From contig JBKHBT010000005.1 of NCBI GenBank assembly GCA_046542255.1, forward strand, positions 1 through 64,000: a DNA stretch of 64,000 bases, read 5' to 3'. Source of the DNA: JBKHBT01 sp046542255. GTDB lineage: Bacteria > UBP14 > UBA6098 > JBKHBT01. Each line of letters opens with the position of its first letter. The first letter of the stretch is position 1. This document shows, piece by piece, positions 1 through 6,995 of this stretch. The translations under genes and the position numbers were made by a program. The notes below the pieces were generated by a model. The model had not been told where the DNA came from. It saw only the letters and a list, made by a program, of their open reading frames with translations, and made no database searches.

Positions 1-30
1 GTATGACAATGCGGAACAGCGCATTGTCTG
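1..30 (+). repeat. Palindromic element, hairpin end (copy 1, cut by window edge)
   Basis: The first 30 bases form a hairpin: arms GACAATGCG / CGCATTGTC with a six-base loop, preceded by GTAT and followed by CTG. The same core, with the same GTAT side and CTG edge, recurs at 5760-5794, 21397-21426, 46873-46902 and 47792-47824. The conserved flank on the GTAT side would lie outside the window, so it cannot be said whether this is a full element. It abuts the 83-bp tandem duplication of the tolB 3' end. Confidence 0.8.
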
Positions 31-193
31 GAGCAATGTCCTGCTTGGAATCTTCTTATGGCTCATCCAGTGGAATTAGTCAAATGACCAGTCATATCGT
101 GGACTCCATTCTGGAGCAATGTGCTGCTTGGAATCTTCATATAGCTCATCCGGTTGTATTAGTCATAAGACCAGTCATATCGTGGACTCCAGA
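28..193 (+). repeat. 83-bp tandem duplication of the tolB 3' end
   Basis: Two direct copies, 28-110 and 111-193, both start CTGGAGCAATGT and end with CATATCGTGGACTCCA plus a few bases. They differ at roughly a tenth of positions. The right copy holds the last codons and stop of tolB. The left copy, read on the minus strand, would encode a near-identical tail (SPRYDWSFD and a stop against SPRYDWSYD and a stop), so it is a duplicated gene end rather than a random repeat. The duplication lies downstream of tolB and leaves the gene intact. Confidence 0.85.
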
Positions 194-1466
194 CCGGGGC
201 AGTATTATTGCCTTTGGTATTTGTGATTCTTCTTAAGTCTGTGCTGTCCCAGTTCATCTGATAAAGCTGCCATGTACCGATTCTATTGGAACAAAATACG
301 ATATGGTACCCATCCGGCGACCATGATGGTGATTCATTCGAGCCAATCGATGTGAGTATCCTTTCATTCGAGCCGTTAATATCGACAACGGCAATTTGGA
401 ATTGGCCTCCTATTTGTGTGGCATATGCGAGTTTATCGCCTCTTGGATTCCATGCTGCGAGGTCATTATATTTGCCTTTATATGTTAGCCTGCGGACATT
501 GGCTCCGGTAACATCCATGATATATATCTGCGGCGTTCCGCTTCTATCAGATGTGAATGCTATTTCATCGCCGGTGGGCGAAAAGCAAGGCGAAGTATCG
601 ATTCCCCAGTTATATGTCAGCCTTTCGGAAAGGCCATTACGAGTATCCATAAGATAAATCTCGGAATTTCCGTCTTTGGTAAGGCAAAGAGCTACCTTAC
701 GCCCATCCGGCGACCACGCGCCCTGTGCATTAAGGCCCGGATAGTCCGACATTTTCTTGAATTTGTTCCTATAAAGATCCATGATATAGAAATCGGGATT
801 TTTGGCTTTGTAGGATGTAAAGGATAATTTATCGCCTTCTGGAGAATAAGCCGGGCAGATTGTGATATCATCGTTCATTGTAACCTGTCTTGTGCCATAT
901 CCATCGTAATCACATATAAATATTTCTTTATTGCCATCTCTATCGGATACAAATGCGATCTGTGTCCTTGCGACACCTTCTTCGCCAGTGAGCACTTTGC
1001 TGATATCATCGGAAATGCCATGAACAATTCGCCTTGCCTGACGGTAATTTGCGCGGTATTTATTTTTGTAAATGCTTCTGCCATCGAGAACTGAATGAAG
1101 GCTTATCTCGACCAAAAGGTCATTTTTTTTATACTCGAATTCACCATAGACTAGAAATTGTGTATTAATTGCATTCCATGCAAAAAAATCGATATCATCT
1201 GCTTTGCCCACTTTTTGATAAGGATGCAAAGCCGTATCGATTACATTAAAAAAAGGCGAGAAATCCAGGTCTTTGCGGAGGACAGTCGATAGCAAGTGGC
1301 TTGACTCTTGCATTTCATTGGGATAATCATTCGACAGCGGCCTAAAATCCATAACAGCGATAGGTATTTTGCTTGTTCCGCTATCGGAAATCCTCACGCG
1401 GACATCCTGTGAGAAAATGCCGATATTAAGTAAAAGTACAAGCAATGTAAAAATATATCTTTTCAT
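159..1466 (-). CDS. tolB: TolB, periplasmic beta-propeller of the Tol-Pal system
   Basis: TolB is the periplasmic Tol protein that contacts Pal and helps link inner and outer membranes during division. The 435-residue product starts with a signal peptide (residues 1-19, ending IFSQD). It then has the N-terminal TolB domain (about 30-160) and a beta-propeller from about 165 with repeated WSPDG/FSPTGD blades (IAFVSDRDG, AFTSDRSG, PSWSPDG). Length is normal for the family. It is the last gene in view of a tolQ-tolR-tolA-tolB operon, 9 bp after the tolA-like gene. An AGAGAGA ribosome site precedes the ATG. Pal would be expected further left, outside the window. The last codons lie in a tandemly duplicated 83-bp stretch. 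Confidence 0.95.
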   Translation of the reverse strand: MKRYIFTLLVLLLNIGIFSQDVRVRISDSGTSKIPIAVMDFRPLSNDYPNEMQESSHLLSTVLRKDLDFSPFFNVIDTALHPYQKVGKADDIDFFAWNAINTQFLVYGEFEYKKNDLLVEISLHSVLDGRSIYKNKYRANYRQARRIVHGISDDISKVLTGEEGVARTQIAFVSDRDGNKEIFICDYDGYGTRQVTMNDDITICPAYSPEGDKLSFTSYKAKNPDFYIMDLYRNKFKKMSDYPGLNAQGAWSPDGRKVALCLTKDGNSEIYLMDTRNGLSERLTYNWGIDTSPCFSPTGDEIAFTSDRSGTPQIYIMDVTGANVRRLTYKGKYNDLAAWNPRGDKLAYATQIGGQFQIAVVDINGSNERILTSIGSNESPSWSPDGYHIVFCSNRIGTWQLYQMNWDSTDLRRITNTKGNNTAPVWSPRYDWSYD

Positions 1467-1475
1467 AATTTCTCT

Positions 1476-2210
1476 CTATGGTTTGTGTTCAAATTCAAAA
1501 TGCACACCGAGATGATCACCCGTATAGGTCTGTGGCAACTCGGGTAGGGGAGTAGCCGATTTGATTGCTCGAATAGCTGAATTATCGAATAAAGAATTGC
1601 CCGAGCGTTCTTCGATTTCCGGCTCAGAAATGGAACCATCACGATTTATTCTGAAATAGACTGTTGTGCTTACTTTTGACCGCGTCCTTCGAAGCGGATT
1701 CTGCCAGAATCTCGAAACCTTACGGATAATCATCATAATATAATAATCATCCTGAAAATTCTCGCCTTCCACTCTAACCGATGCATCGCCGCTTGATATT
1801 ACGCGTTCTTGTGGCTTTTTCTCTTCTTCTTTGGGCTTTTCTTTTGGCTTTTCTTTGGGTTTCGGCTTTGGCTCTGGCTTCTCTTCGATTACTTTCGGCT
1901 TTTCCGGTTCTGGTTTGGGTTTTTCCGGCTCTGGTTCTGGCTCCGGTTCGGGTTCTTCTTCTATTTTAGGTTCTTCTTTGACTTTGACTTCTTCACGCGC
2001 TTTTGGCAAAATTTTGACAGAATAGACCTTTTCGGGTGGTTTCATCGGTTTTTTGATAGCTGTCGCTATTGCAATTATTGTAAAAAACAAGAAATGAATA
2101 CCCAATGCAATCATGAATGCCCTCTTGAGTTTGGCATCGTCTTTATTGCGAAGATGCCTATCGAGAATTATCCAATCTATTCTTGAATATACCTTTTGAT
2201 TTTGATTCAT
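1476..2210 (-). CDS. TolA/TonB-like energy-transducing protein
   Basis: An inner-membrane-anchored protein expected to span the periplasm and connect the TolQR motor to TolB/Pal. It has a cytoplasmic head of about 30 residues and one membrane segment (AFMIALGIHFLFFTIIAIAT). A Pro-Glu-Lys-rich spacer follows (PEPEPEPEPEKPKPEP and similar). The C-terminal domain is of TonB/TolA type (RVSRFWQNP, VYFRINRDGSISEPEIEERSGN, FDNSAIRAI). The ATG at 2210 is chosen because it lies one base after the tolR stop; a longer reading from 2237 would overlap tolR and adds a hydrophilic stub. Its position between tolR and tolB argues for a TolA role, although the C-terminal fold is closer to TonB. Confident in class, less in the exact name. 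Confidence 0.85.
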   Translation of the reverse strand: MNQNQKVYSRIDWIILDRHLRNKDDAKLKRAFMIALGIHFLFFTIIAIATAIKKPMKPPEKVYSVKILPKAREEVKVKEEPKIEEEPEPEPEPEPEKPKPEPEKPKVIEEKPEPKPKPKEKPKEKPKEEEKKPQERVISSGDASVRVEGENFQDDYYIMMIIRKVSRFWQNPLRRTRSKVSTTVYFRINRDGSISEPEIEERSGNSLFDNSAIRAIKSATPLPELPQTYTGDHLGVHFEFEHKP

Positions 2211-2211
2211 A

Positions 2212-2610
2212 TCATTTCTTTTTGGGCAGCGCGACAAGGCCGAGATTATTAATATCTGCTTCTTTTATTGCATCGACAGCGCGCATAATTACTTCGTATT
2301 CGACTTTTGCTGCACCGCGAAGTGCTACAGAGTTTATTCCTTTGGATTGTTTAAGAAGTTGGAGTTCTTTCGTGAGTCTTTGCCATTCTACATTGGTTTT
2401 GCCTATATAGACTTTGCCATCCTCATCGATGCTGACATCGATACTTTCTTCATCGGTATAGTCCACAGATTTGCTTTCGGGAAGAGAAAGGTCGATTTGT
2501 GCATTCATAACGGGAGTAGCGATGATGAACATGATAAGCAGCATAAATGTAACATCGAGCAGTGATGTAATATTCATCGTCGATTTTGGTTCATATCTAT
2601 TATGACGCAT
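2212..2610 (-). CDS. tolR: TolR/ExbD family proton-channel protein
   Basis: A 132-residue inner-membrane protein with a short basic cytoplasmic start, one membrane helix (about residues 13-36) and a periplasmic domain. The helix carries the family aspartate in the LLDVTF motif, which takes part in proton flow through the TolQ-TolR motor. The helix is followed by the usual PVM...LSLP segment. A strong AAAGGAG ribosome site precedes the ATG. It lies 47 bp after tolQ and ends one base before the tolA-like start, so the genes are probably translationally coupled. ExbD is the alternative name, but the tolB neighbour favours TolR. Confidence 0.92.
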   Translation of the reverse strand: MRHNRYEPKSTMNITSLLDVTFMLLIMFIIATPVMNAQIDLSLPESKSVDYTDEESIDVSIDEDGKVYIGKTNVEWQRLTKELQLLKQSKGINSVALRGAAKVEYEVIMRAVDAIKEADINNLGLVALPKKK

Positions 2611-2657
2611 TGCTTCTCCTTTCTATAAATACCACATCAATATCGAGAATCGGCATC

Positions 2658-3308
2658 CTATTTCGCCTCTCTCAATGCTTTGGCCATCATTGTCTTGGCG
2701 AAGCTTTCGAGTTCACCTTCGAGATGCCGAAGCTCTCCACGGAAATAGTTGAAGCCGAAGAAGGCAGGTATCGCTGCAATAATTCCGAGAATCGTCGTGA
2801 TAAGGGCACTTGAAAGGCCAGGGGCAACTACGGCAATATTAGCAGAAGATTGCTGCCCGATCTGGAAAAAGCTATCTGTAATTCCCCAGACAGTTCCCAA
2901 AAGCCCAAGAAATGGTGTAACCGATGATGTCGTAGCCAGAAAATCGATATGGCGTTCTTCATATTCTAAAATCTGCGTAATCGAAGCATTGATCTCTTCC
3001 TGAAACACCAGTGAATCTGGCGAGCCGGAACTGCCGAAGACGCTTTGTTTCATGACATTGAGAATTCTTGCTATGGGATGGTCGGCTGCCTTGATTTTGA
3101 CTTTAAGGATTTGAAGGGCAGTTTTGCCGCGCGCAAAGGAAAGTATCTTTTCACTCTGTTCGCGAATCAGCTTGAACCGCCGGAATTTTCTATACATTAT
3201 AGCCCAACTATAGCCGGAAATTATTATAATTAAAAGAATGATAAACTTAGTAAAGAGGTCGGAATCGACAATCATAATCCATATATTTTTCAACATGTTT
3301 GCATCCAT
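2658..3308 (-). CDS. tolQ: TolQ/ExbB family proton-channel protein
   Basis: The MotA/TolQ/ExbB component of the Tol motor in the inner membrane. The start at 3308 (217 residues) is chosen because GAAAGGAG lies just upstream. Longer in-frame readings would run over the oppositely directed flippase gene and carry an unlikely N-terminus. There are three membrane helices: an early one (FTKFIILLIIIISGYSWAI), and two around the conserved TolQ core (TTSSVTPFLGLLGTVWGI and PGLSSALITTILGIIAAIPA). Its partner tolR follows at once. It is the first gene of the operon, so the promoter should lie in the 3309-3443 gap, divergent from the flippase gene. Confidence 0.93.
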   Translation of the reverse strand: MDANMLKNIWIMIVDSDLFTKFIILLIIIISGYSWAIMYRKFRRFKLIREQSEKILSFARGKTALQILKVKIKAADHPIARILNVMKQSVFGSSGSPDSLVFQEEINASITQILEYEERHIDFLATTSSVTPFLGLLGTVWGITDSFFQIGQQSSANIAVVAPGLSSALITTILGIIAAIPAFFGFNYFRGELRHLEGELESFAKTMMAKALREAK

Positions 3309-3443
3309 TATGCTCCTTTCATTTACGCTGATTATAAATAAAGCATAAAACCCATAAGGCGCAAGCCTTTTATAGCTAAGTATTATTCCAATTTTCATTG
3401 GATTTGCTTTATTCGGCTTTTGATTTTGAATAATTAAGAAATT

Positions 3444-4892
3444 ATGTATATTTCGGCTATGGAAAAGCAAAAAGGCAATAAAAAAGTTTCATTGCTCAAA
3501 CATACGATAGTCTATGGAGCAGGCCGTGTTCTGTCACGAGTACTGAGTGTTTTGCTTTTGCCGCTTTTTACCAATTATTTAATTCCATCAGAGTTTGGTT
3601 TATGGCAGCTTCTTGTTCTATATTCATCGGCAATAATGGCGATTTCGCAATTGGGGCTGAATAATTCTCTATTTCGTTTTTATATACTTGCGGCTAAAAA
3701 GCATCGTGGAAAAGTTGTTTTCTCTGTTATTTTGGGTATGACAGGCTTTTCGGCTCTTATTATTGTGGCAGCTAATTTGCTAAAAGGCCATCTCTCGATG
3801 CTCCTTACTGGAACAGATATCCATGCGATGCTGGTGCTTTTGGCGACTATTGTCGGTGTTTTGGATGGCCTTTTCATTACGCTTTCTCTTTTGTATCGAA
3901 TAGAAGAGAGGCCTATGAAATATACAGCCTATTCGATTGCCCAGACTGCTGGGACATTGCTACTTGCGATAATATTTATCGTTTTATTCGATTATGGTGT
4001 TGAGGGCATCTTCTATGCATTTGCCATTGGCAACTTCCTGGTGATTATCCCTCTTCTCTGGAATGCATTTTCGCGAATGGATTTACATTTCGATGCTGCA
4101 TTATTTTGGGAACTGCTGATTTATGGCATACCTTTTGTTCCTGTACTTCTCGCTACTATGATATTTTCTCTTATCGATCGATGGCTTTTGCGATATATTC
4201 TTGGAATGCATGAAGTGGGCCTATATTCTGCTGGATACAAGATCGCATCATTTGTGCTTCTTGTTCTGACAGCTTTTCGATTCGCCTGGAGCCCGAGAAT
4301 GTATCAACTGTATAAAGAACGGAAGCTTATGCAGTATCTTCCATCGCTCTACAAAAAACTTGGCGGATTGCTTGCCGCTGCCAGTTGTTTTGTGATTTTT
4401 TTCGGCCGCGAGGTTTTCGATATCCTAATTTCGAGCGATGACTATATGGCAGGAGTCTGGATTGCGCCGATTGTTGGTGTTGCATACTATTTCGATGGTA
4501 TATCGCTACTTGCCGAATCCGGAATCTATATCAAAAAGCGGACTGGTGTTTTGCCCATTATCACTATTCTCGGTGCGATGATTAATATATCATTGAATCT
4601 CTATTTGATTCCCAAAATCGGGATAAATGGCGCTGCAATTGCAACAGTTATTTCTTACATTGTTCTGACGATTTTCTATATTCGCGCCGACCGTTTGCTT
4701 CTTAGAGTAAAGATACCTTTTGTAACTTTGCTGGTTCAACTGCTTATTATGGCGATTGCATTTGCAATTTCATGGACGAGTCCACATATTCTATTTCGAA
4801 TTGCAGGTTTTGTCCTGTCATTAATCGCTCTTATTCTCACTATGGGAGGATTTGGTGAAATTAGGAAAATATTATATATCTTTCGAAGATAA
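3444..4892 (+). CDS. Wzx-like polysaccharide flippase (MOP superfamily)
   Basis: An integral membrane protein of 482 residues with about 12-14 predicted helices, belonging to the Wzx/RfbX-type exporters that flip lipid-linked oligosaccharides across the inner membrane. Visible family features are the N-terminal TIVYGAGRVLSRVLSVLLLPLFTN..LIPSEFGLW stretch and the mid-protein YGIPFVPVLLA and DRWLLRYILG segments. Neither candidate start (ATG 3444 or ATG 3459) has a strong ribosome site. The gene overlaps the next one by 38 bp. Its glucuronyl-epimerase-like neighbour fits export of an acidic glycan, but no glycosyltransferases are adjacent, so the substrate is unknown. Confidence 0.85.
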   Translation: MYISAMEKQKGNKKVSLLKHTIVYGAGRVLSRVLSVLLLPLFTNYLIPSEFGLWQLLVLYSSAIMAISQLGLNNSLFRFYILAAKKHRGKVVFSVILGMTGFSALIIVAANLLKGHLSMLLTGTDIHAMLVLLATIVGVLDGLFITLSLLYRIEERPMKYTAYSIAQTAGTLLLAIIFIVLFDYGVEGIFYAFAIGNFLVIIPLLWNAFSRMDLHFDAALFWELLIYGIPFVPVLLATMIFSLIDRWLLRYILGMHEVGLYSAGYKIASFVLLVLTAFRFAWSPRMYQLYKERKLMQYLPSLYKKLGGLLAAASCFVIFFGREVFDILISSDDYMAGVWIAPIVGVAYYFDGISLLAESGIYIKKRTGVLPIITILGAMINISLNLYLIPKIGINGAAIATVISYIVLTIFYIRADRLLLRVKIPFVTLLVQLLIMAIAFAISWTSPHILFRIAGFVLSLIALILTMGGFGEIRKILYIFRR

Positions 4893-5724
4893 TCCCGACA
4901 TTTTTTTCGATGATGCAGTTTTTATCGATGATGATTCTCACAATCCTTCTGTACCGTATCTTATCTGGCAGCATGAGCTGCTTGCTTTCCCTGTGCAGAT
5001 AGCCCAGTGGGGCCTTAATCTGGTTAATCGCTATATCCGCGGCGAAAGCGAGCTAAAGGGAGACATCATCGAGATTGCCGATTTCGCCATTGAAAATGAT
5101 TCTACCGATGAAAAGGGCCGCCTCTTCTGGGATATGTCGGTCTATCGGCCGAAATACAATCTCGAAAGCCCGTGGAAATCTGCGATGGCTAATGGCGAGA
5201 TGATTTCCTTTCTGCTGCGTGCATATGAGATAGAAAATAATGATTCATATCTCGAAACAGCTCGAAAAGCTCTTGAGATAATGGAAATCCCTGTCGAGGA
5301 TGGCGGCGTGGTAGGAAAATTCCCCGATGGCAGTCCCACCTTAGAAGAATATCCCTCGATTCCATATTCGAATGTCCTAAATGGCATGATTTTCGCTATT
5401 TTGGGCATTTATGATTATTCTGTATTTTTTGGAGAAAATAAAAAGCTTTTCGAAATATTTGCTGAATCAATCGCCCAAAACCTTGCCAGATATGACAATG
5501 GAATTTGGAGCAAATACGACCTTTTTAAAGGTGGAATGACATCCAGCAGGATTTATCAATGGCTTCACAGCGAGCAACTCGAAGCTTTAGCAAGGTTATA
5601 TCCTTTATGGGAATCAGAATATCTAAAATATGCCACAAAATGGCGAAGATACTCTAATAGCTTTATATGTAATAGCCTGCGAAATCTTTTTCGTGTTAGA
5701 GAGAAGATTTTCAAAGGGTTTTAG
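4855..5724 (+). CDS. D-glucuronyl C5-epimerase-like protein
   Basis: A 289-residue protein resembling the C-terminal catalytic domain of heparosan/heparan D-glucuronyl C5-epimerase, an alpha/alpha-barrel. Visible motifs are SPWKSAMANGEMISFLLRAY, the PYSNVLNGMIFAILGIYDY helix and RIYQWLHSEQLEALARLYP near the end. It probably acts on uronic acids in a polysaccharide, but the substrate is not shown. A GTG start at 4855 is chosen because GGGAGG lies five bases upstream. The upstream TTG at 4852 is the weaker option. No signal peptide is seen. It overlaps the flippase gene, implying coupled translation. A weak hairpin (5719-5739) spans its stop codon. Confidence 0.7.
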   Translation: MKLGKYYISFEDNPDIFFDDAVFIDDDSHNPSVPYLIWQHELLAFPVQIAQWGLNLVNRYIRGESELKGDIIEIADFAIENDSTDEKGRLFWDMSVYRPKYNLESPWKSAMANGEMISFLLRAYEIENNDSYLETARKALEIMEIPVEDGGVVGKFPDGSPTLEEYPSIPYSNVLNGMIFAILGIYDYSVFFGENKKLFEIFAESIAQNLARYDNGIWSKYDLFKGGMTSSRIYQWLHSEQLEALARLYPLWESEYLKYATKWRRYSNSFICNSLRNLFRVREKIFKGF

Positions 5725-5759
5725 CTGATATCGCTAAAAATATTTTGTAGTTTATATGC

Positions 5760-5794
5760 CAGACAATGCGTTTATTACGGATTGTCATACTTTC
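5760..5794 (-). repeat. Palindromic element, hairpin end (copy 2)
   Basis: CAGACAATGCG, a seven-base loop, then CGGATTGTCATACTTTC: the same hairpin as at 1-30 in the opposite orientation, with one mismatch in the stem. The flank beyond GTCATACTT does not match the TTTTAGCC-type flank of the full copies, so this is a solo or decayed end. The rest of the 5725-5903 gap contains only the short CTTCGACAAGCTCAGG word at 5835-5850. Confidence 0.75.
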
Positions 5795-5834
5795 AATATA
5801 GCTATAAGATCCATAAAACCCTTTTTATCGGCTA

Positions 5835-5850
5835 CTTCGACAAGCTCAGG
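5835..5850 (+). repeat. Short dispersed repeat CTTCGACAAGCTCAGG
   Basis: This intergenic word is related to the reverse complement of CTGAGCGAAGTCGAAG at 59520-59535. Short CTTCGAC...CTCAG words of this sort are frequent intergenic repeats in several environmental bacterial genomes. Only two are seen here, neither in a coding region. Confidence 0.4.
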
Positions 5851-5903
5851 ACATAGCTTAGGGTAAGTTCGGAAAAGATTATATCGAAATTGTCTTACAT
5901 GTA

Positions 5904-6938
5904 TTATGCATTGTAAAAATATTGTTTATAGATGGTCTTAAAATAGATATATTTATCCATCTCTTTTTCGATGGTATCTATCGAGTAGAATTTTTGCGAT
6001 GTTTCCTGCTTGGTTTTTACAGGCATATTATTTTGTCGATATTTGAAAAAGTCATCGCCCTTTTCTTCTGTGAATTCCAGATGTCTTTGCAATCGATTTT
6101 TGATAATATTATTAGCAAGCTCTTTTTGTTTCATTGTATTTTCGATATTCTCTTGCAGATTCTTATCAATTTCAATACCGATGCTATTTCTTCCAAGCAT
6201 TGCAGCACAAAGGTTCGTTGTTCCGAGGCCGCAGAATGGGTCTATAACGGTATCGTCATATATCGAATACATATTTATCAGGCGATATGGTATTTCCAAT
6301 GGAAATGCCGCGCTTCTTTTACGGGTTTTGCTGTCATGGACTTTTTGCTTGATACCAGGAATCTGCCAGATATCACTGTAAAAAAGATTACGCTCTTCCC
6401 AGAAGATTGCAGATTCTCGCCTTCGTTGAGCCTCGGATGGATTGAATTTACGAGGTTTGCCTTTTCGGAATATCAAGATATATTCATGTTCCAAAGTCGC
6501 ATAGGCATTGACAGGCAATACACCAGAGCCTAAAAATTTGGTAGGAGAATTCGATGGTTTTCGCCAGATAATATTGGGAAGATTTATAAATCCAATTTCG
6601 AGCATATCGCTGATTATTCGGGAATGATTAGGAAAAAGCTGGAACCTGCCTCCGATGTTTCGAGTAGCATCACCGATATTTATACATACAATTCCGCCAG
6701 GTTTGACAATCCTATAGAGCTGTTTCCAGGCTTTACTAAGCACTTTATGCATAGCATCGAACATATATTCGCTATTTTCGTTTTTGATAGCATTTTCCAT
6801 GAAAAAATCCTGGTTCATAAAACATTCATCCCACATCTCTATCATAGGGTATGGTGGCGAGGTGACTACCAGATGCACAGAATCGTCTTCTATGTGTTCC
6901 AGAGAATTGTCGAAATGAATTTTATGTACTGTTTCCAT
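5904..6938 (-). CDS. Orphan DNA methyltransferase (beta-class, N4-cytosine/N6-adenine type)
   Basis: An AdoMet-dependent DNA methyltransferase. Motif IV (TSPPYP, residues 26-31 from the 6938 start) comes before the AdoMet motif I (DPFCGLGTT, about 233-241), the order of beta-class amino-methyltransferases. The SPPY form is usual for N4-cytosine enzymes, but N6-adenine cannot be excluded. KPGGIVCINIGD is motif V-like. The ATG at 6938 is preferred since family members begin near METVHKIHF; a longer reading from 6974 adds 12 residues, and neither start has a good ribosome site. No restriction endonuclease gene is adjacent, so it looks solitary. It lies just after a large hybrid kinase and may be cotranscribed with it. 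Confidence 0.85.
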   Translation of the reverse strand: METVHKIHFDNSLEHIEDDSVHLVVTSPPYPMIEMWDECFMNQDFFMENAIKNENSEYMFDAMHKVLSKAWKQLYRIVKPGGIVCINIGDATRNIGGRFQLFPNHSRIISDMLEIGFINLPNIIWRKPSNSPTKFLGSGVLPVNAYATLEHEYILIFRKGKPRKFNPSEAQRRRESAIFWEERNLFYSDIWQIPGIKQKVHDSKTRKRSAAFPLEIPYRLINMYSIYDDTVIDPFCGLGTTNLCAAMLGRNSIGIEIDKNLQENIENTMKQKELANNIIKNRLQRHLEFTEEKGDDFFKYRQNNMPVKTKQETSQKFYSIDTIEKEMDKYIYFKTIYKQYFYNA

Positions 6939-6995
6939 AAATAGTAAATCTATATGAAATGGACTTTTTATCAAAGCACAATTTTTATGTTTAAT

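Noticed and set aside
3..236. 77-codon plus-strand ORF beginning MTMRNSALSG
   Set aside because: Its start lies in the palindromic hairpin and the rest runs antisense through the duplicated tolB end. The same MTMRNSALSG appears wherever the hairpin occurs, so it is not a gene.
1781..2186. Three plus-strand ORFs rich in Phe/Leu/Gly opposite the tolA-like gene
   Set aside because: They are mirror readings of the Pro/Lys/Glu-rich spacer of the real minus-strand gene.
3309..3470. N-terminal extension of tolQ
   Set aside because: The 54 extra codons overlap the divergent flippase gene, and a strong ribosome site supports the start at 3308.
5719..5739. Terminator hairpin at the end of the epimerase-like gene
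   Set aside because: TTTTAGC/GCTAAAA arms are weak and AT-rich and overlap the stop codon; no proper U-tract follows.
5904..6938. Complete restriction-modification system
   Set aside because: Neighbouring genes are a sensor kinase and a polysaccharide epimerase; no nuclease-like ORF is adjacent.
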